Shown here piece after piece: positions 1-10,391 of a stretch of 64,000 nt of DNA. The DNA is from Choricystis sp. odSpoLacu1 (taxonomy: Eukaryota; Chlorophyta; Trebouxiophyceae). The notes beneath the pieces were generated by a model, which worked only from the letters and a program-made list of their open reading frames with translations, was not told where the DNA came from and made no database searches. The stretch covers positions 620,001-684,000 of the forward strand of contig OY253649.1 in assembly GCA_958009055.1 (NCBI GenBank), read 5' to 3'. The position numbers and the translations under genes are program-made. How positions within the stretch are numbered: position 1 is the first letter of the stretch; the number at the start of each line of letters is the position of its first letter.

Positions 1-28
1 CACCCCCGCCTCTCACCACTCCCCCCAG

Positions 29-229
29 GTCCACAAAGCCGTCATCACTGAAACCGTCAAAGAGTTGCGCCGCCCCGACGGCACCGCCCTGCGCTTCGCC
101 CGCAACGCGTGCGTGCTCGTAAACGCGAAAAGCCAGCCCCTCGGCACGCGCGTGCTGGGGTTTGCGACACGCGAGCTGCGGGCGCGCGGGTTGATGAAGG
201 TGCTGTCGTTGACGGCGCGCGTGCTGTGA
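29..229 (+). CDS. Ribosomal protein uL14, organellar (3' exon only)
   Basis: This is the last exon of a bacterial-type large-subunit protein uL14, which binds 23S-type rRNA at the subunit interface. A CAG acceptor at 26-28 opens a 66-codon frame ending in TGA at 227-229. The visible part carries the family's C-terminal half: the KAVI strand, an RRPDGT turn, a Cys-Val-Leu-Val-Asn strand, the GTR-VLGF segment and the closing region around LMKVLSLTARVL. A spliced nuclear copy makes a mitochondrial destination likely, because plastid L14 is usually plastid-encoded; that is inference. The start and any targeting peptide lie left of the window. Confidence 0.85.
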   Translation, partial: VHKAVITETVKELRRPDGTALRFARNACVLVNAKSQPLGTRVLGFATRELRARGLMKVLSLTARVL

Positions 230-301
230 AAACGAAAATCAACGAGTGCTCCGTGTGAGCGCAGTTTTCGCTGTCCACACCCTTCCCATCACAACACCAC
301 A

Positions 302-460
302 ATGCCACCCCCCCGCATGACGCGGGACACGCTGTCCCTGGCCGTGCTGTGCGTGCTGGCGGCGGGCACGGGGGCGGCCCTGGTGCTGACGTCGCAGGCG
401 AAGAAGGCGGTCGCGGCGGCGGGGCCGCCGAGGGCAAAAATGCCTCCTGGGCTGGAGTGA
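302..460 (+). CDS. Small single-span membrane protein, unknown function
   Basis: A 52-residue frame starts 73 bases after the uL14 stop, with a favourable CACAATG context. It has a short basic N-terminus, one hydrophobic helix (about residues 12-30, Leu/Ala/Val rich) and a basic, proline-containing tail. I do not recognise a family. Size and shape resemble small assembly or accessory subunits of organelle membrane complexes, but nothing in the sequence proves that. The intact frame, the ATG context and the position inside an otherwise empty gap are the only support. The alternative is a chance ORF, or a 3'-UTR segment of uL14. Confidence 0.4.
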   Translation: MPPPRMTRDTLSLAVLCVLAAGTGAALVLTSQAKKAVAAAGPPRAKMPPGLE

Positions 461-977
461 GGGAGGGTGGATGATGGGCGTCGTGTCTTTTTGTAAGAGT
501 GCAAGCAGGATGTTTTGGGGCGGTTTGTGTTGTGTCAGCTGTGGGGCAGGAAGGTCGCGGGAAGCATGGCACCCTGAAAAAACTCTCACTTTCTCTCCGA
601 GTTTGTTTTACCACTCGGAGTGTCGCTCCCTTTCCTCGTCCTCCTCTGCACAGGTGCGTCCTTGGCCTTGCCCTCCCGTGTACAGCGGAGCCACACAACC
701 CACGCCGGGAAACAGGGCGCGGCCCGTTGCTGATGCGTGTTTTTTGCGCGCGCGACACGCGCGCACCCCTCCGCGCCCGCCCGCGTGTGTCCCTCGGCCA
801 CCCCACCGCGCGCCACACAGGTGTCGCGCTGGACCACCTCCACCGTGGGCGGGGACTGTGGGGAGGCGGAGTAGCCGTGTCAACCGCTGCGCTCTCTCGC
901 ATCTTGACATCCTGCCTGCCTCTCTCACTCCCAACCCCCTCCCCCTCCCCTCTCGCAGGCAGAACACCCTCCCTCAC
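461..977. other. Intergenic region upstream of the vacuolar sorting receptor gene
   Basis: About 520 bases between the small membrane-protein gene and the receptor start. It is C-rich just before the ATG at 978. I see no convincing frame, RNA gene or repeat here, and it presumably holds the receptor promoter and 5' leader. Confidence 0.5.
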
Positions 978-1225
978 ATGCGGCCCTCTCACCGCCTCCT
1001 GACGCTGGCGGTGGCCGCCCTGGCGGCATCCTCCACCCGCGCGCAGTGGGTGGTGGAGACCAACAGCCTGCGCATCGTGGAGCCCGCGTCCGCGGCGGGG
1101 CGGCACGACGCCGCGATTGGGGACGTGAGTTTCGGGTTGGAGGAGGAGAGGGGTGGGGGTGAGAGGCACGGTGCAGGGGGCTGGATGGTGGTGCACGAGA
1201 GAGGGCGCAGAGGAGCGAAACCGCC

Positions 1226-1282
<57 letters not shown>

Positions 1283-3646
1283 CGAAAAATAAAGGGGCGG
1301 GCGCAAGAGCGTCGCCACCAACCCACCCTCACCCACCACCCTCCCCACACACACACCACCCCACGCACCCCACCCAGTTCGGCGTCCCCCTCTACGGCGC
1401 CACCCTGTCGGGCGAGGTGCAGTTTGTGGGCGGCGACGCGGAAGGGTGCACCCCCTTCTCCGAGCGCGTGCGCCCCGGCACGCCCGGCTTCCCCGTCGTC
1501 CTGCTGGTGGACCGGGGGGACTGCTACTTCATCGAGAAAGCGTACAACGCGGAGAAGGCGGGGGCCCAGGTGAGAGGAAGGGGGAGGGCGGGGCTGCAGG
1601 GAAGGGACCGCAGAGACGCAGCCCCCCCAAAAAAACACACGCACACACGCACACCACCACCCACCCCACCCCACCCCGTCTCCACACAGGCCGTCATCGT
1701 GGCCGACTTCAAGGATGAGAAGCTGCTGACCATGTCCGCCCCCGAGGACAGGCCCGAGATCTCCAGGCTCAAGGAGGAGATCACCATCCCCACCGCCCTC
1801 GTCACGCGCGGCGTGGGGGAGGCCCTCAAACACGCGCTCAGCCGCCACGCCCGCGTCGTGGTGGAGCTGGACTGGTCCGACTCGGTCGCCCACCCCGACT
1901 CCCGGGTCGAGTGGGAGCTGTGGGGGTCGCCCGCGGACGGGTGCGGCGCGCCGTGCGACAGGCAGACGTCGTTTGTCAAAGCGATGGCGTCCCGGGCAGC
2001 CACCCTCGAAGCGGACGGCTACACCAAGTTCACCCCCCGCTACGTCATGCACGGGTGCGGCGGGTCTCCCTCTGAGGACGTGTGCGCGCGGTCGTGCATC
2101 CACAAGGGGAGGTACTGCGCGTTTGCGTCGCCCTCCGCGGATGGTGATCGCTCGTCGCACGCCATCCCGGGGCGCGACCTCGTCACCGAGGCCAAGCGCC
2201 GCCTGTGTGCCGCCGAAGCCGCCCGCAAAGCCGACAAACCGGAGGCGTGGTGGGCGTACGCGGCCGAGGTGGCGACGTCGTGCACACTGGCCGCCGGAAA
2301 ATTCAACGACCCCCAGTGCGCCAAAGCGGCACTCACGGGCGCAGGCCTGGCCGCCGCCAAGGTGGAGGCGTGTGTGGGGGACGTGGACGCAGACATCGCG
2401 CCCGACGTGCTGGAGGAGAACTATGATGCGCAGGTGAGACGTGTGGGTGGCAGGACCAAGGACACAGCGGGGTGGGTTAGCGGGGTGTGTGTGTGTCCAC
2501 ACGCACAGCCACCCACCCCCACCCCCACCCCCACACCCATCCACAGGGCCTGGACGCGTTCGGCTCCTCCAAGATCCTCATCGTCCCCACCGTCGTCATC
2601 AATGGCGCCCAATACCGCGGCCGCCTGGACGCCGGCTCCGTCACGCGCGGCCTGTGCGCCGGCTTCTCCGAGGTCACTGAACCCGCCGCCTGCCTGACAG
2701 CGGACATGGAGGTGGACGAGTGCGCCGCGGGCACGCACACGTGCTGGACGCAGGGCAGCCAGTGGAGCGCGTGCGTCGACACGTTTCGCGGGTTCAAGTG
2801 TCAGTGCCCCTTTGGGTTCCGGGGGGACGGGACGCACTGCGACGACATTGACGAGTGCGCCGAGAAGACGGCGCTGTGCGACCAGGTGAGTTTTGGGCGT
2901 GTTGTTTTTTTTTGGGGGTGAGGACAGCGAGCAAGGGGGACACCACGTTACGTGCGTGGTCACGCGCGCGCACGCACCACCCTCGTCCCTGCACCCCACC
3001 TCAGATCTGCACCAACACGGAGGGCGGCTACACCTGCGCCTGCCGCGACGGCTTCCGCCTGTACGGCGGCGCGTCCGGCCCGGGCGCCTGCTTCCCTGTC
3101 GACCGCTGCGCCGCCGGCAACGGCGGGTGTGAGGAGGGCTGCACCTCGTCCGACGGCGTCGCCTCCTGCCAGTGCCGGGACGGCACCCGCCTGGGCCCCG
3201 ACGGCAAGAAGTGCGTGGACGTGGACGAGTGCGGCGAAAAGACGGCGGGGTGTGAGGGCGGGTGTGAGAATCGGGACCCGCGCACGGATGGGGTGCCCTT
3301 CGTCTGCACCTGCCCCCACGGCAGGGCGGTCGACCCGCTCGCCCCCAAACGCTGCATCGATGTGGCCACACTGGCGTCGCGGCTGGGCGTGGACGCTGCC
3401 TCTGTCGGGGGCCGTGGCTTGAGCGTGGGCGCGTTTGTGGGCGTCGCGGCCGCCGCGGCCGCGGTCGCCGTCGTCGCGGGGGCCGCCGTCCACTCGTGGC
3501 GCGTCAAGCGGGAGACGGCGGCCGAGGTGGCCGCCATTCTGAGGCAGTACATGCCGCTGGACGGGGATGAGGGGGGGGCGGGGCTGGCGGGTTTCGCTGC
3601 GGCGGCCTCGGCGGCGCGGCCGGCCGGCGACGACGCGGCGGCGTGA
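978..3646 (+). CDS. Vacuolar sorting receptor (PA domain, EGF repeats, YMPL tail)
   Basis: Five exons (978-1124, 1378-1569, 1690-2433, 2547-2885, 3005-3646) join in frame to 687 residues. In order: a signal peptide (about 1-22), a protease-associated domain (about 40-180), the VSR-specific Cys-rich central region, a run of EGF modules including a calcium-binding DIDEC motif near the end of exon 4 and DVDEC in exon 5, one transmembrane helix (about 614-638) and a short cytosolic tail. The tail has YMPL at 656-659, the tyrosine motif that plant receptors use for adaptor binding. By family, it carries soluble cargo from Golgi/TGN to the vacuole. The length exceeds the usual plant size of roughly 620-630, mainly through the extended EGF region. 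Intron 1 contains a 56-base T run. Confidence 0.93.
1227..1282 (+). repeat. Poly-T tract, 56 bases, in receptor intron 1
   Basis: An uninterrupted run of T, far longer than any other A/T run in this GC-rich window. It sits inside the first intron of the vacuolar sorting receptor gene, roughly 100 bases from each splice site. It may be a microsatellite or the poly-A tail remnant of a minus-strand retrotransposed RNA. I see no flanking target-site duplication. Confidence 0.95.
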
Positions 3647-3945
3647 TTTTTCTTTTCTGTTCGCTTGCTTCCCTTTTTGCCCGCACCCCCCCCCCACCAT
3701 CACGTGCTTTTTCTTTTCCTTCCCCCACTTGAACGTGACGCACCCTTTTTGCTTTCCTTTTTTGGCAGTCAACCACCCCCCATCATCCCCCAGCCCGCGC
3801 GCGTTTCCCCCCTCGCGCGTGTGTGTAACACCCTTGTTTCCTTCCCTGAGACACCCCCCCTCTTCTTCTATGTGGTGCAGTGTCAGGGACCTGGATTGAG
3901 CGAGAACAGACAACAGAAAAACACAGAACGAAAAACAAAAACCAT

Positions 3946-4529
3946 TCACACGACATCACCCCCACCCCCCTTGTGCGCCGCCCCCGTCGCCGACGACAGG
4001 GAGAAGATGCGGTCGTCGGCGCGCGGGGTGGAGCGCTTGGGGGCGGACGCGGAGGCGGCGGCAGACAGGAGGCCGTCGTAGCCTGAGGAGTGGAGGGAGG
4101 GGAAGAGGGAAAAAGTTGGTCGAGACGGGTCGAGCGCGGGAGCAAGTTTTTTTTTCATCGACTCTCTCTCTCTCGCACCTCTTAACGCGGTGCCCGACGG
4201 GTTGGCGTTGGTCAGGTAGCGCGTCTCCAGGTCGTAAATCTGAGGGAAGGAGGAAATGACAGGTCGACCGAAATTCGGTCCGCTGCCCCCACGCCCCGCC
4301 TTCCCGCTCGCCTCTGTTTCACCACCCCACGCACATCACACACCTGCTTCTCCACGTGGCGCAGTTCGTCCACCAGGGCCCCCCTCTTCTTTTCCGCGGA
4401 CGCCAGCTCTTCGCGGGCGGCCGCGACGGCGGGGTCTAGGGGGGGGGCGGTCGCCGGCGGCGGGGCGGAGGGGGGGGCGGCGGGCGCGGCCGCGGGGGGC
4501 TTGACTTTGGCGCCGGTGGGCTTGGGCAT
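3946..4529 (-). CDS. EAF6/MEAF6-type histone acetyltransferase complex subunit
   Basis: Three exons on the minus strand (4344-4529, 4179-4239, 3946-4082) give 127 residues. After a Pro/Ala-rich leader, residues about 38-62 form a coiled coil (REELASAEKKR through HVEKQ). Exon 2 adds the family signature of an Ile-Tyr-x-x-Glu core followed by YL and a TALRG segment, and exon 3 begins GYDGLL and ends with a low-complexity acidic/glycine tail. This order matches human MEAF6 and yeast Eaf6, the small scaffold subunits of NuA4/HBO1-type complexes that acetylate nucleosomes. The ATG at 4529 is used because the frame further up starts only at GTG. It is transcribed divergently from the cellulose synthase fusion gene, across about 286 bases. 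Confidence 0.8.
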
Positions 4530-4815
4530 GGCGGCGACGAAAGGCGAGAGCACTCCGCGCTTCGAGCGAGCGCGAAAACGAGAGTTGCTCCCTCGTCGGG
4601 GGTCGGAAGAGCCTCACACTCAATTCTCACTGAACGGGGCTCGTGCGAACACACGCCGCCCCTCGCGCCTCTGTGCCCCACCCAGCGCTAGCTCGCCTCT
4701 CGCGTGCTCCAGCGCCCCACCATAAGACCCGCCGGCCCGGGCGGCGCGAACGTCTGCACACGCACGCGCGCGCACCGGCCCGTCCAAGGCAAACACACAA
4801 ACGCACGCCGCGGCG

Positions 4816-7800
4816 ATGTCGTCTGACGACATCATGGCGTCGGGCTCGTCCCAGGACGATGACGTGAGTGACACGGGACGCGTTGCGGTGGGGGGGGGAG
4901 GGTGTGGGAGGAGCACGGCGCGCGGCGGGGGGCGGTGTGATGCGGGGGGTTTGTGCGCATTCGGTGGGGCCGTGTGCTGACCGCCCTCCCTCCCCCTCTT
5001 TTCCCTTTCCCCCCCCACAGCGCCGCGGCTCCAAGAAAGAGGCCATGAACATCCTCATGCGGTGAGTGGACGGAGTGACAGAGGGTGGTGTGAGAGAGAG
5101 GGCGACACAAAAGCTGGGGCAACGCCTCGACGGCGTGTTTTTCGCACGGGGGGAAGCAGGGGGACCGCCTCCAGCGGTTGGCGCCCCCCCTCCCCCCCAC
5201 CCCTGCCGCCCACCCCTCTCGCCGCTGCGTATGGGCCGCCACACGACATCGGTGGGCGGGCGGGGAGGGTGGAGGTCGCGTGTGGGGCAGAGGGAGGGGG
5301 CAATTCGCCTGGCTAGAGGCAGAGAGCGCACGCGCTCGCCGGCGTTGCACCGCATGCGTCTGCCTCTTGACGCCCCGCTTTTTCTCGCCCCCTCCTCCCC
5401 CCTCCCTCCCCCACCGGGGTGTCGCTGTCACTCTACTGAGGCAGGAGTGGGGGCAGGGATGGCAGGAAGGAGCGTCACGCTCCTCCCTGCCAGCGAGAGA
5501 GAGAGACCACTGCGCAAGCCCGCGCTGCCGTTTTCGACCAACCACTTTCCCCTCTCTGCTTCCCCCACACCCGCCCACAGCCTCGCCGAAGCCCTCGACA
5601 CCGACGGTGGCGCCGCCCCCCGGGGCGGAGACGCCGCCTACGACGAAGAGTACACGAAGGGGAAGGGGGTGAGTGACGCTGGGGTGAGAGGGGTTGGGGG
5701 GAGACGGGAGGGTCGGCACGTCCGAGAGAAAAACCGCGCTCACTTCTTTTTTCCCCCCTTGCTTTCCCCTTCCCACAGTATGGCTCCCCCCTGGACACGT
5801 ACCAGTCGCACGGCGGCCGCACCACCACCATCAAGACACAGAAGGCGAAGGCGGTGGAGGAGTCCGAGGACGAGGACGAAGAGGAGGAGGTGCGTTTGGA
5901 GGGAAGAGGGGACGAGAGGGGAAAGAAGAGGAAAAAAAGGGTCACCGCGCCTCCCGAAACGCGGCCTTTTTTGACCCCACACCTCCACACACACTCACAC
6001 AACATACTCCCACCCACCCACCACACAGTTCGAGTACGTCCCCCAAGCCTACGACGAGGATGTGGAGGCAGCCGCGCTCGAGGAGCGCGCCGCCTTCCCC
6101 CCCGTCCCCGCCGACACCGTCCTCCCGTCCGCCATCCCCGAGGGCTACACCTTCCACAAGTACGACCGCAAGACGAAGAAGAACTGGGGCGGCATCGCTG
6201 TCGTGTCGTTCTACTCGCTCGCGCTGATTGTCTACTTTTTTGTGCGGGTGACGAAAACGATGGACCTGGGGCGGTACCTGCCGTACGGCGTCATCGTGTT
6301 CATCATCGAGGTGAGTTGGTTGGGGGGGGGAGGGGGGGGGGGTAATGAGTGTGTGTGGGAGAGAGGAGGGATTGGTTGTGTGTTTTCGACTCCGTTTTTT
6401 TTTACTCACCCTTTCCCTCCCACACCCACCCCACCAAACAGATGTGCGGTGCCACCACCACCCTCCTCTACGGCGCCAACCTGGTGCTGGACCCTGTGTC
6501 TGAAGCCCCCACCCCAGACGACACATCAGACGTGAAGGGCATGGTCAAAGTGCGCGTGCCGTACCACGTGCGCGTCCTCGTGCCCTGCTACTCTGAACCG
6601 CTGGAGATTGTCGCCAAAAACTGCGCCGCTGCTGCGACCGCCTACCTGCCCTTCGGCTGCCGCGTCACCGTGTACCTGTGCGACGACGGCAAGGACAGGA
6701 AGAAGCGCAACTGGTGCCTGCAGGGCGAGGGGCGCGCGCACGGCGTCGTGTACGTGTCCGGGCGCAAGCGCGCGAGCGGCGAGATGAACGGTAAATCCGC
6801 CAACCTGAACAACTGCATGAAGATGATCTATCCGCAGGCCAAGCCCATCCCGCCCAACGAGATTGTCTGCGTGTTTGATGCCGACCAGGTGGCCAACTCC
6901 GACTTCTTCCTGAAGACGCTGTACAAACTCGACGCGGGCGACGACGTGGCCATGGTCCTCTCCCCCCAGGCCTTCTACAACACGCGCCTCAACGCCGACA
7001 TCTTCAACCACTCCAACATCCACTTCTGGGAGTATGCGCAGCACGGTGAGCAGTGTGTGGTTTTTGGGGGGGGCGGGGTGAAGAGGGGGGAGAGAGACCG
7101 CGCGCGCACACCCTCCCAACCCACCCTCCAACCCACCCTCACCCCACTCCACCCCCACCCCCCCACCTCACGCAGGCTACGACGCCCTCGGCTTCATCTC
7201 GTGCACGGGCACCAACTTCCTCATCCGGTCGGCCGCCTTCCGCGACGCCGGGTGGTCGCCCGAGTACACGCTCACCGAAGACTTTGCGCTCGGCATGGAG
7301 CTCAAAAAGAAAAAGTGGGAGTGCCGCTACGTGGAGGAGTACCTGGTGGTGGGCGAAGCCCCCGAACAAGTGCGCAACTGTTTCCAGCAGCGGTCGCGCT
7401 GGTGCAAGGGCCACTTTCAGATCGTGTTTGGGCCCAAAAACCCGATGCTGCAGAAGGAGCTGTCGTGGCCCATGCGCATCATGTACTGCTCCGGCGTGTG
7501 GTCCTACTTTGTGGGGGCCATGACGACCCCGCTGTTCATGCTCATTCCGTTGCTGACAATTTTGGCGGGCATGTTCCCGATCGTCGTGTCCAAGTGGGCG
7601 GCCGGGGCGCTGACCGTGTACGTGCTCGGCCAGTCGGCCGTCCTCAACTTCATGCACAAACGGTCGCACGCGTTCCCCATCTTCTTCGCCACGATCGCCA
7701 ACAACATTCTGTGGTGGACGTTTGTCAAGGCGTGCTGGAAGTCGCTGCTGTCGTTGGTCCCCGGGCGCGCCAAGATCACGTTCAAAACGACGATGAAGGG

Positions 7801-9840
7801 CGCGGCCGGCCGCCTCGCCAACTCGGCCATCGGTGACCTGTGGATGCCGGCCCTGTCGTTCATCATGCTGGCCGTCACCCTGGGCATCGGCATCAAGAAG
7901 CTGGCGCACGGGCCGACCGTGGTCACGACGCTGTCCATTTCGATCGTGTGGATCGTCTACTCGATGATCCCGCCGACCCTCCTGCTGATCTACGCCACCG
8001 GCATGCGGGGCCGCGTCCTGGCCGCCGCCTGCAAGCTGGCCTTTGTGATGACGTACGTGTCGTCGTTGCTGGCCCTGATGCTGCTGTGGGCGGTGTACCC
8101 GGCCAAGTACGACTATGGCGCGGCGACGGGCGCGTCGCTGAAATTCTACGAAGCCTCCCGCCTGGGCGACCTGCCCGCGGGCAGCCGCATCGGGTTCCGG
8201 GGGTCCACCTTCCCCTACGAGCGCGCCCCCCGGTTCGCGTTCGACGACCTGACGGGCGGGTGGGCCAACGGCGGGGCGGTGGGGACGGTCAAGATGACCG
8301 TCACGACCGCGTTCACCACCACCATGCTGGCGTGGGGCCTGCTCACCTTCCCCAAGGGCTACGCCCGGGCGGGGGAGACCAAGTCCGCCCTGGCCGCCGT
8401 CAGGTGGGGGTCGGACTACCTGTTGAAGACGTTCCACCCGGAGACGGGCGCGCGCGGTGGCTACGCCATGGTCTACCAGGTCGGCAACCTCACCCTGGAC
8501 CACGCCCTGTGGACGACGCCCGAGAACATGACGGAGACGCAGGTCAAGCGGCCTGCCTACGTGGTGCACTCGGGGGATGGCGCGTCCGACCTGGCGGGTC
8601 AGATGGTGGGCGCGCTCGTCTCGTCCGCGCTCGTGTTCCGGGAGTATGGCAACGACACCGCCACCTACGACAAGCTGATGACGGCGGCGGGGGGGCTGTA
8701 CAAGCAGGTGGGTTTGAGAGTTTGGGCGTGGTGGGGGTGGGGGTGGGAGGCAGTGGGGGAAGCAAGGACGGCGGGTGGTTTGTTGGGGGGGTGGTTTTTT
8801 TCAAAGAGAAGAGACAAAAGCATTACCCTTGCTCACTTACCCCACTTACTCATCCCCCCTCCCCCTCCCTCCCAACCCCCACCCAGGCCACCCGCCACGA
8901 AGGCTCCTACACCTCCAAGTTCAAGTACGACTGCACCTCCAAGTACGCCCGCGCCCGGGTCACCTCCAAAGCCCCGCGCGCGGCGTGCCCGCCGCCCACG
9001 TCGTTTGCCAAGGGGTCTGCGCTCGTCTTCTACAACTCCACCTCCTACCGCGACGACCTGCTGTGGGCGGCCGCCTGGATGTACCGCGCCACCAACGACT
9101 CCGCCTACCTGGCCGACGTCAACAAGTACTATGGCGCCCACGTCGACCTCGAGGGCGACACCGACGCGGCCCTCACTTTCGGGTGGGACAACGTCTTCTT
9201 TGGCGCCAACGTGCTGCTGGCCCAGTTGACGGATGAGGGCGCGTTCCACGTGGCGGTGCAGGACATGCTGAAGCAGTGGATCTGCTCGACGACGGGCAAG
9301 GTGCTGTTCACGCCGCGCGGGCGCGCGTGGAACCGCGCGTCGCCCACGACGGGCGGCACCGCCAACGCGGCCCTCCTCTCCCTCATCTACGGGCAGCTCG
9401 CTTCCAAGTCTGTCCCCCACGACAAGCGGGACCGGTACACCTGCTTCGCCCGCGCCCAGATGCGGTACGTGCTGGGCGACGGCGGCCGCTCGCTCATGGT
9501 CGGCTACGGCAAGCGCCCCCCCGTGCGCGTGCAGTCGCGGTCGGCGTCGTGCCCCAAGGCGCCCGCCCCCTGCGACAAGGTGCGCAACCTGTTTGGCCCC
9601 GGCGCCAACCCCAACGTGCTGACGGGGGCGGTCGTCGAGTTCCCCACGTTTGACGACACGTATGCGGATGTGCGCGCGTCGAACGATTCACGTGTCTCGA
9701 TCGAAAACAACGCGGGTGTGACCTCTGTGCTGGCGGGGCTCAACCAGGCCACGGGCACGTGGGACCAGTGCCTGCAAGGGTTTGGTGTGCTGACGCGGGA
9801 CAAGGCGGTGTGCGACGCGCCGATTTATGGGCCGCAGTGA
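4816..9840 (+). CDS. Cellulose-synthase-type GT2 fused to a degenerate GH9 domain
   Basis: Eight exons (4816-4863, 5021-5061, 5581-5668, 5779-5889, 6029-6310, 6442-7045, 7176-8707, 8887-9840) join in phase to 1219 residues. Residues 1-148 are hydrophilic, with an acidic run (about 86-96), followed by two membrane helices (about 150-200). The cytosolic family 2 glycosyltransferase domain has all catalytic motifs: DD at 271-272, DAD at 336-338, TED at 425-427 and QxxRW at 463-467. Several further helices follow to about 705, with an FKTTMKG segment as in bacterial-type synthases. Residues about 725-1219 match GH9 endoglucanase (DLTGG, AFTTTMLAW, RDDLLWAAAWMYRAT) but lack the DAGD aspartates, the signature His and the C-terminal Glu. 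Six N-x-S/T sequons in this half fit a luminal or external location. The predicted product is beta-1,4-glucan, probably cellulose. No PilZ domain is visible. Confidence 0.88.
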
Positions 9841-10391
9841 GTGCTGCGGTGGGTTTTTTTCCCTCCCCCCGCTCCTCGGTCTTTTTTTCCACCGCGCGCC
9901 GCCCCGCTCTCCCGTTACGGCCCCTCCTTTTTTTTTCTTCTACACACATCACCACACATCCTATGCCCCAGTTTTTTACCATACTACTCTGTTTCTCGGT
10001 AGCTTTGTTTGGTGAACAAGAAAAAAGAATGTTGCCCCCCCCCCACACTTTTTTGGCGCGCGCGTTTTTTTGCGGGGCGAGAGAATCCTTTTCAAGCCCC
10101 CACTTTTTTCACTTTCCCCCCATCTTTTTCATTTGACAACACTCTCTGGTTTGCGGGTTGCGATTCGGTGTGCTGCTGATCGAGCGGCAAACTTTCTTAA
10201 CGCTCAAAAAACACTTTTTTCCTTTTTTTATTTTGGCGTTGGCGAGAGTGGGGGAGAGAGCGACTCTGGGTTTGTTGCGTTTTGATTTTGGGGCGCGCTT
10301 GCGCGTCCTGCGTTCTGTGACGCATTTCAAGTGCAAGAAAAAAATGATAAAAAACATGGTGGGGTGGCGGCGGTCTGTCTGTTTCTTTCTC
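9841..10391. other. Convergent intergenic region between CesA-GH9 and FANCI
   Basis: About 550 bases between two stop codons facing each other. It is noticeably T/A-richer than flanking coding DNA, with many T runs of 5-9 on the plus strand. It presumably holds both 3' UTRs. I see no frame or RNA gene that I can support. Confidence 0.6.

Noticed and set aside
6349..9840. Separate cellulose synthase and cellulase genes misjoined by a missed stop
   Set aside because: The GT2 tail and GH9 start lie inside one uninterrupted exon (7176-8707) with no homopolymer break between them, so a split needs no support from the sequence.
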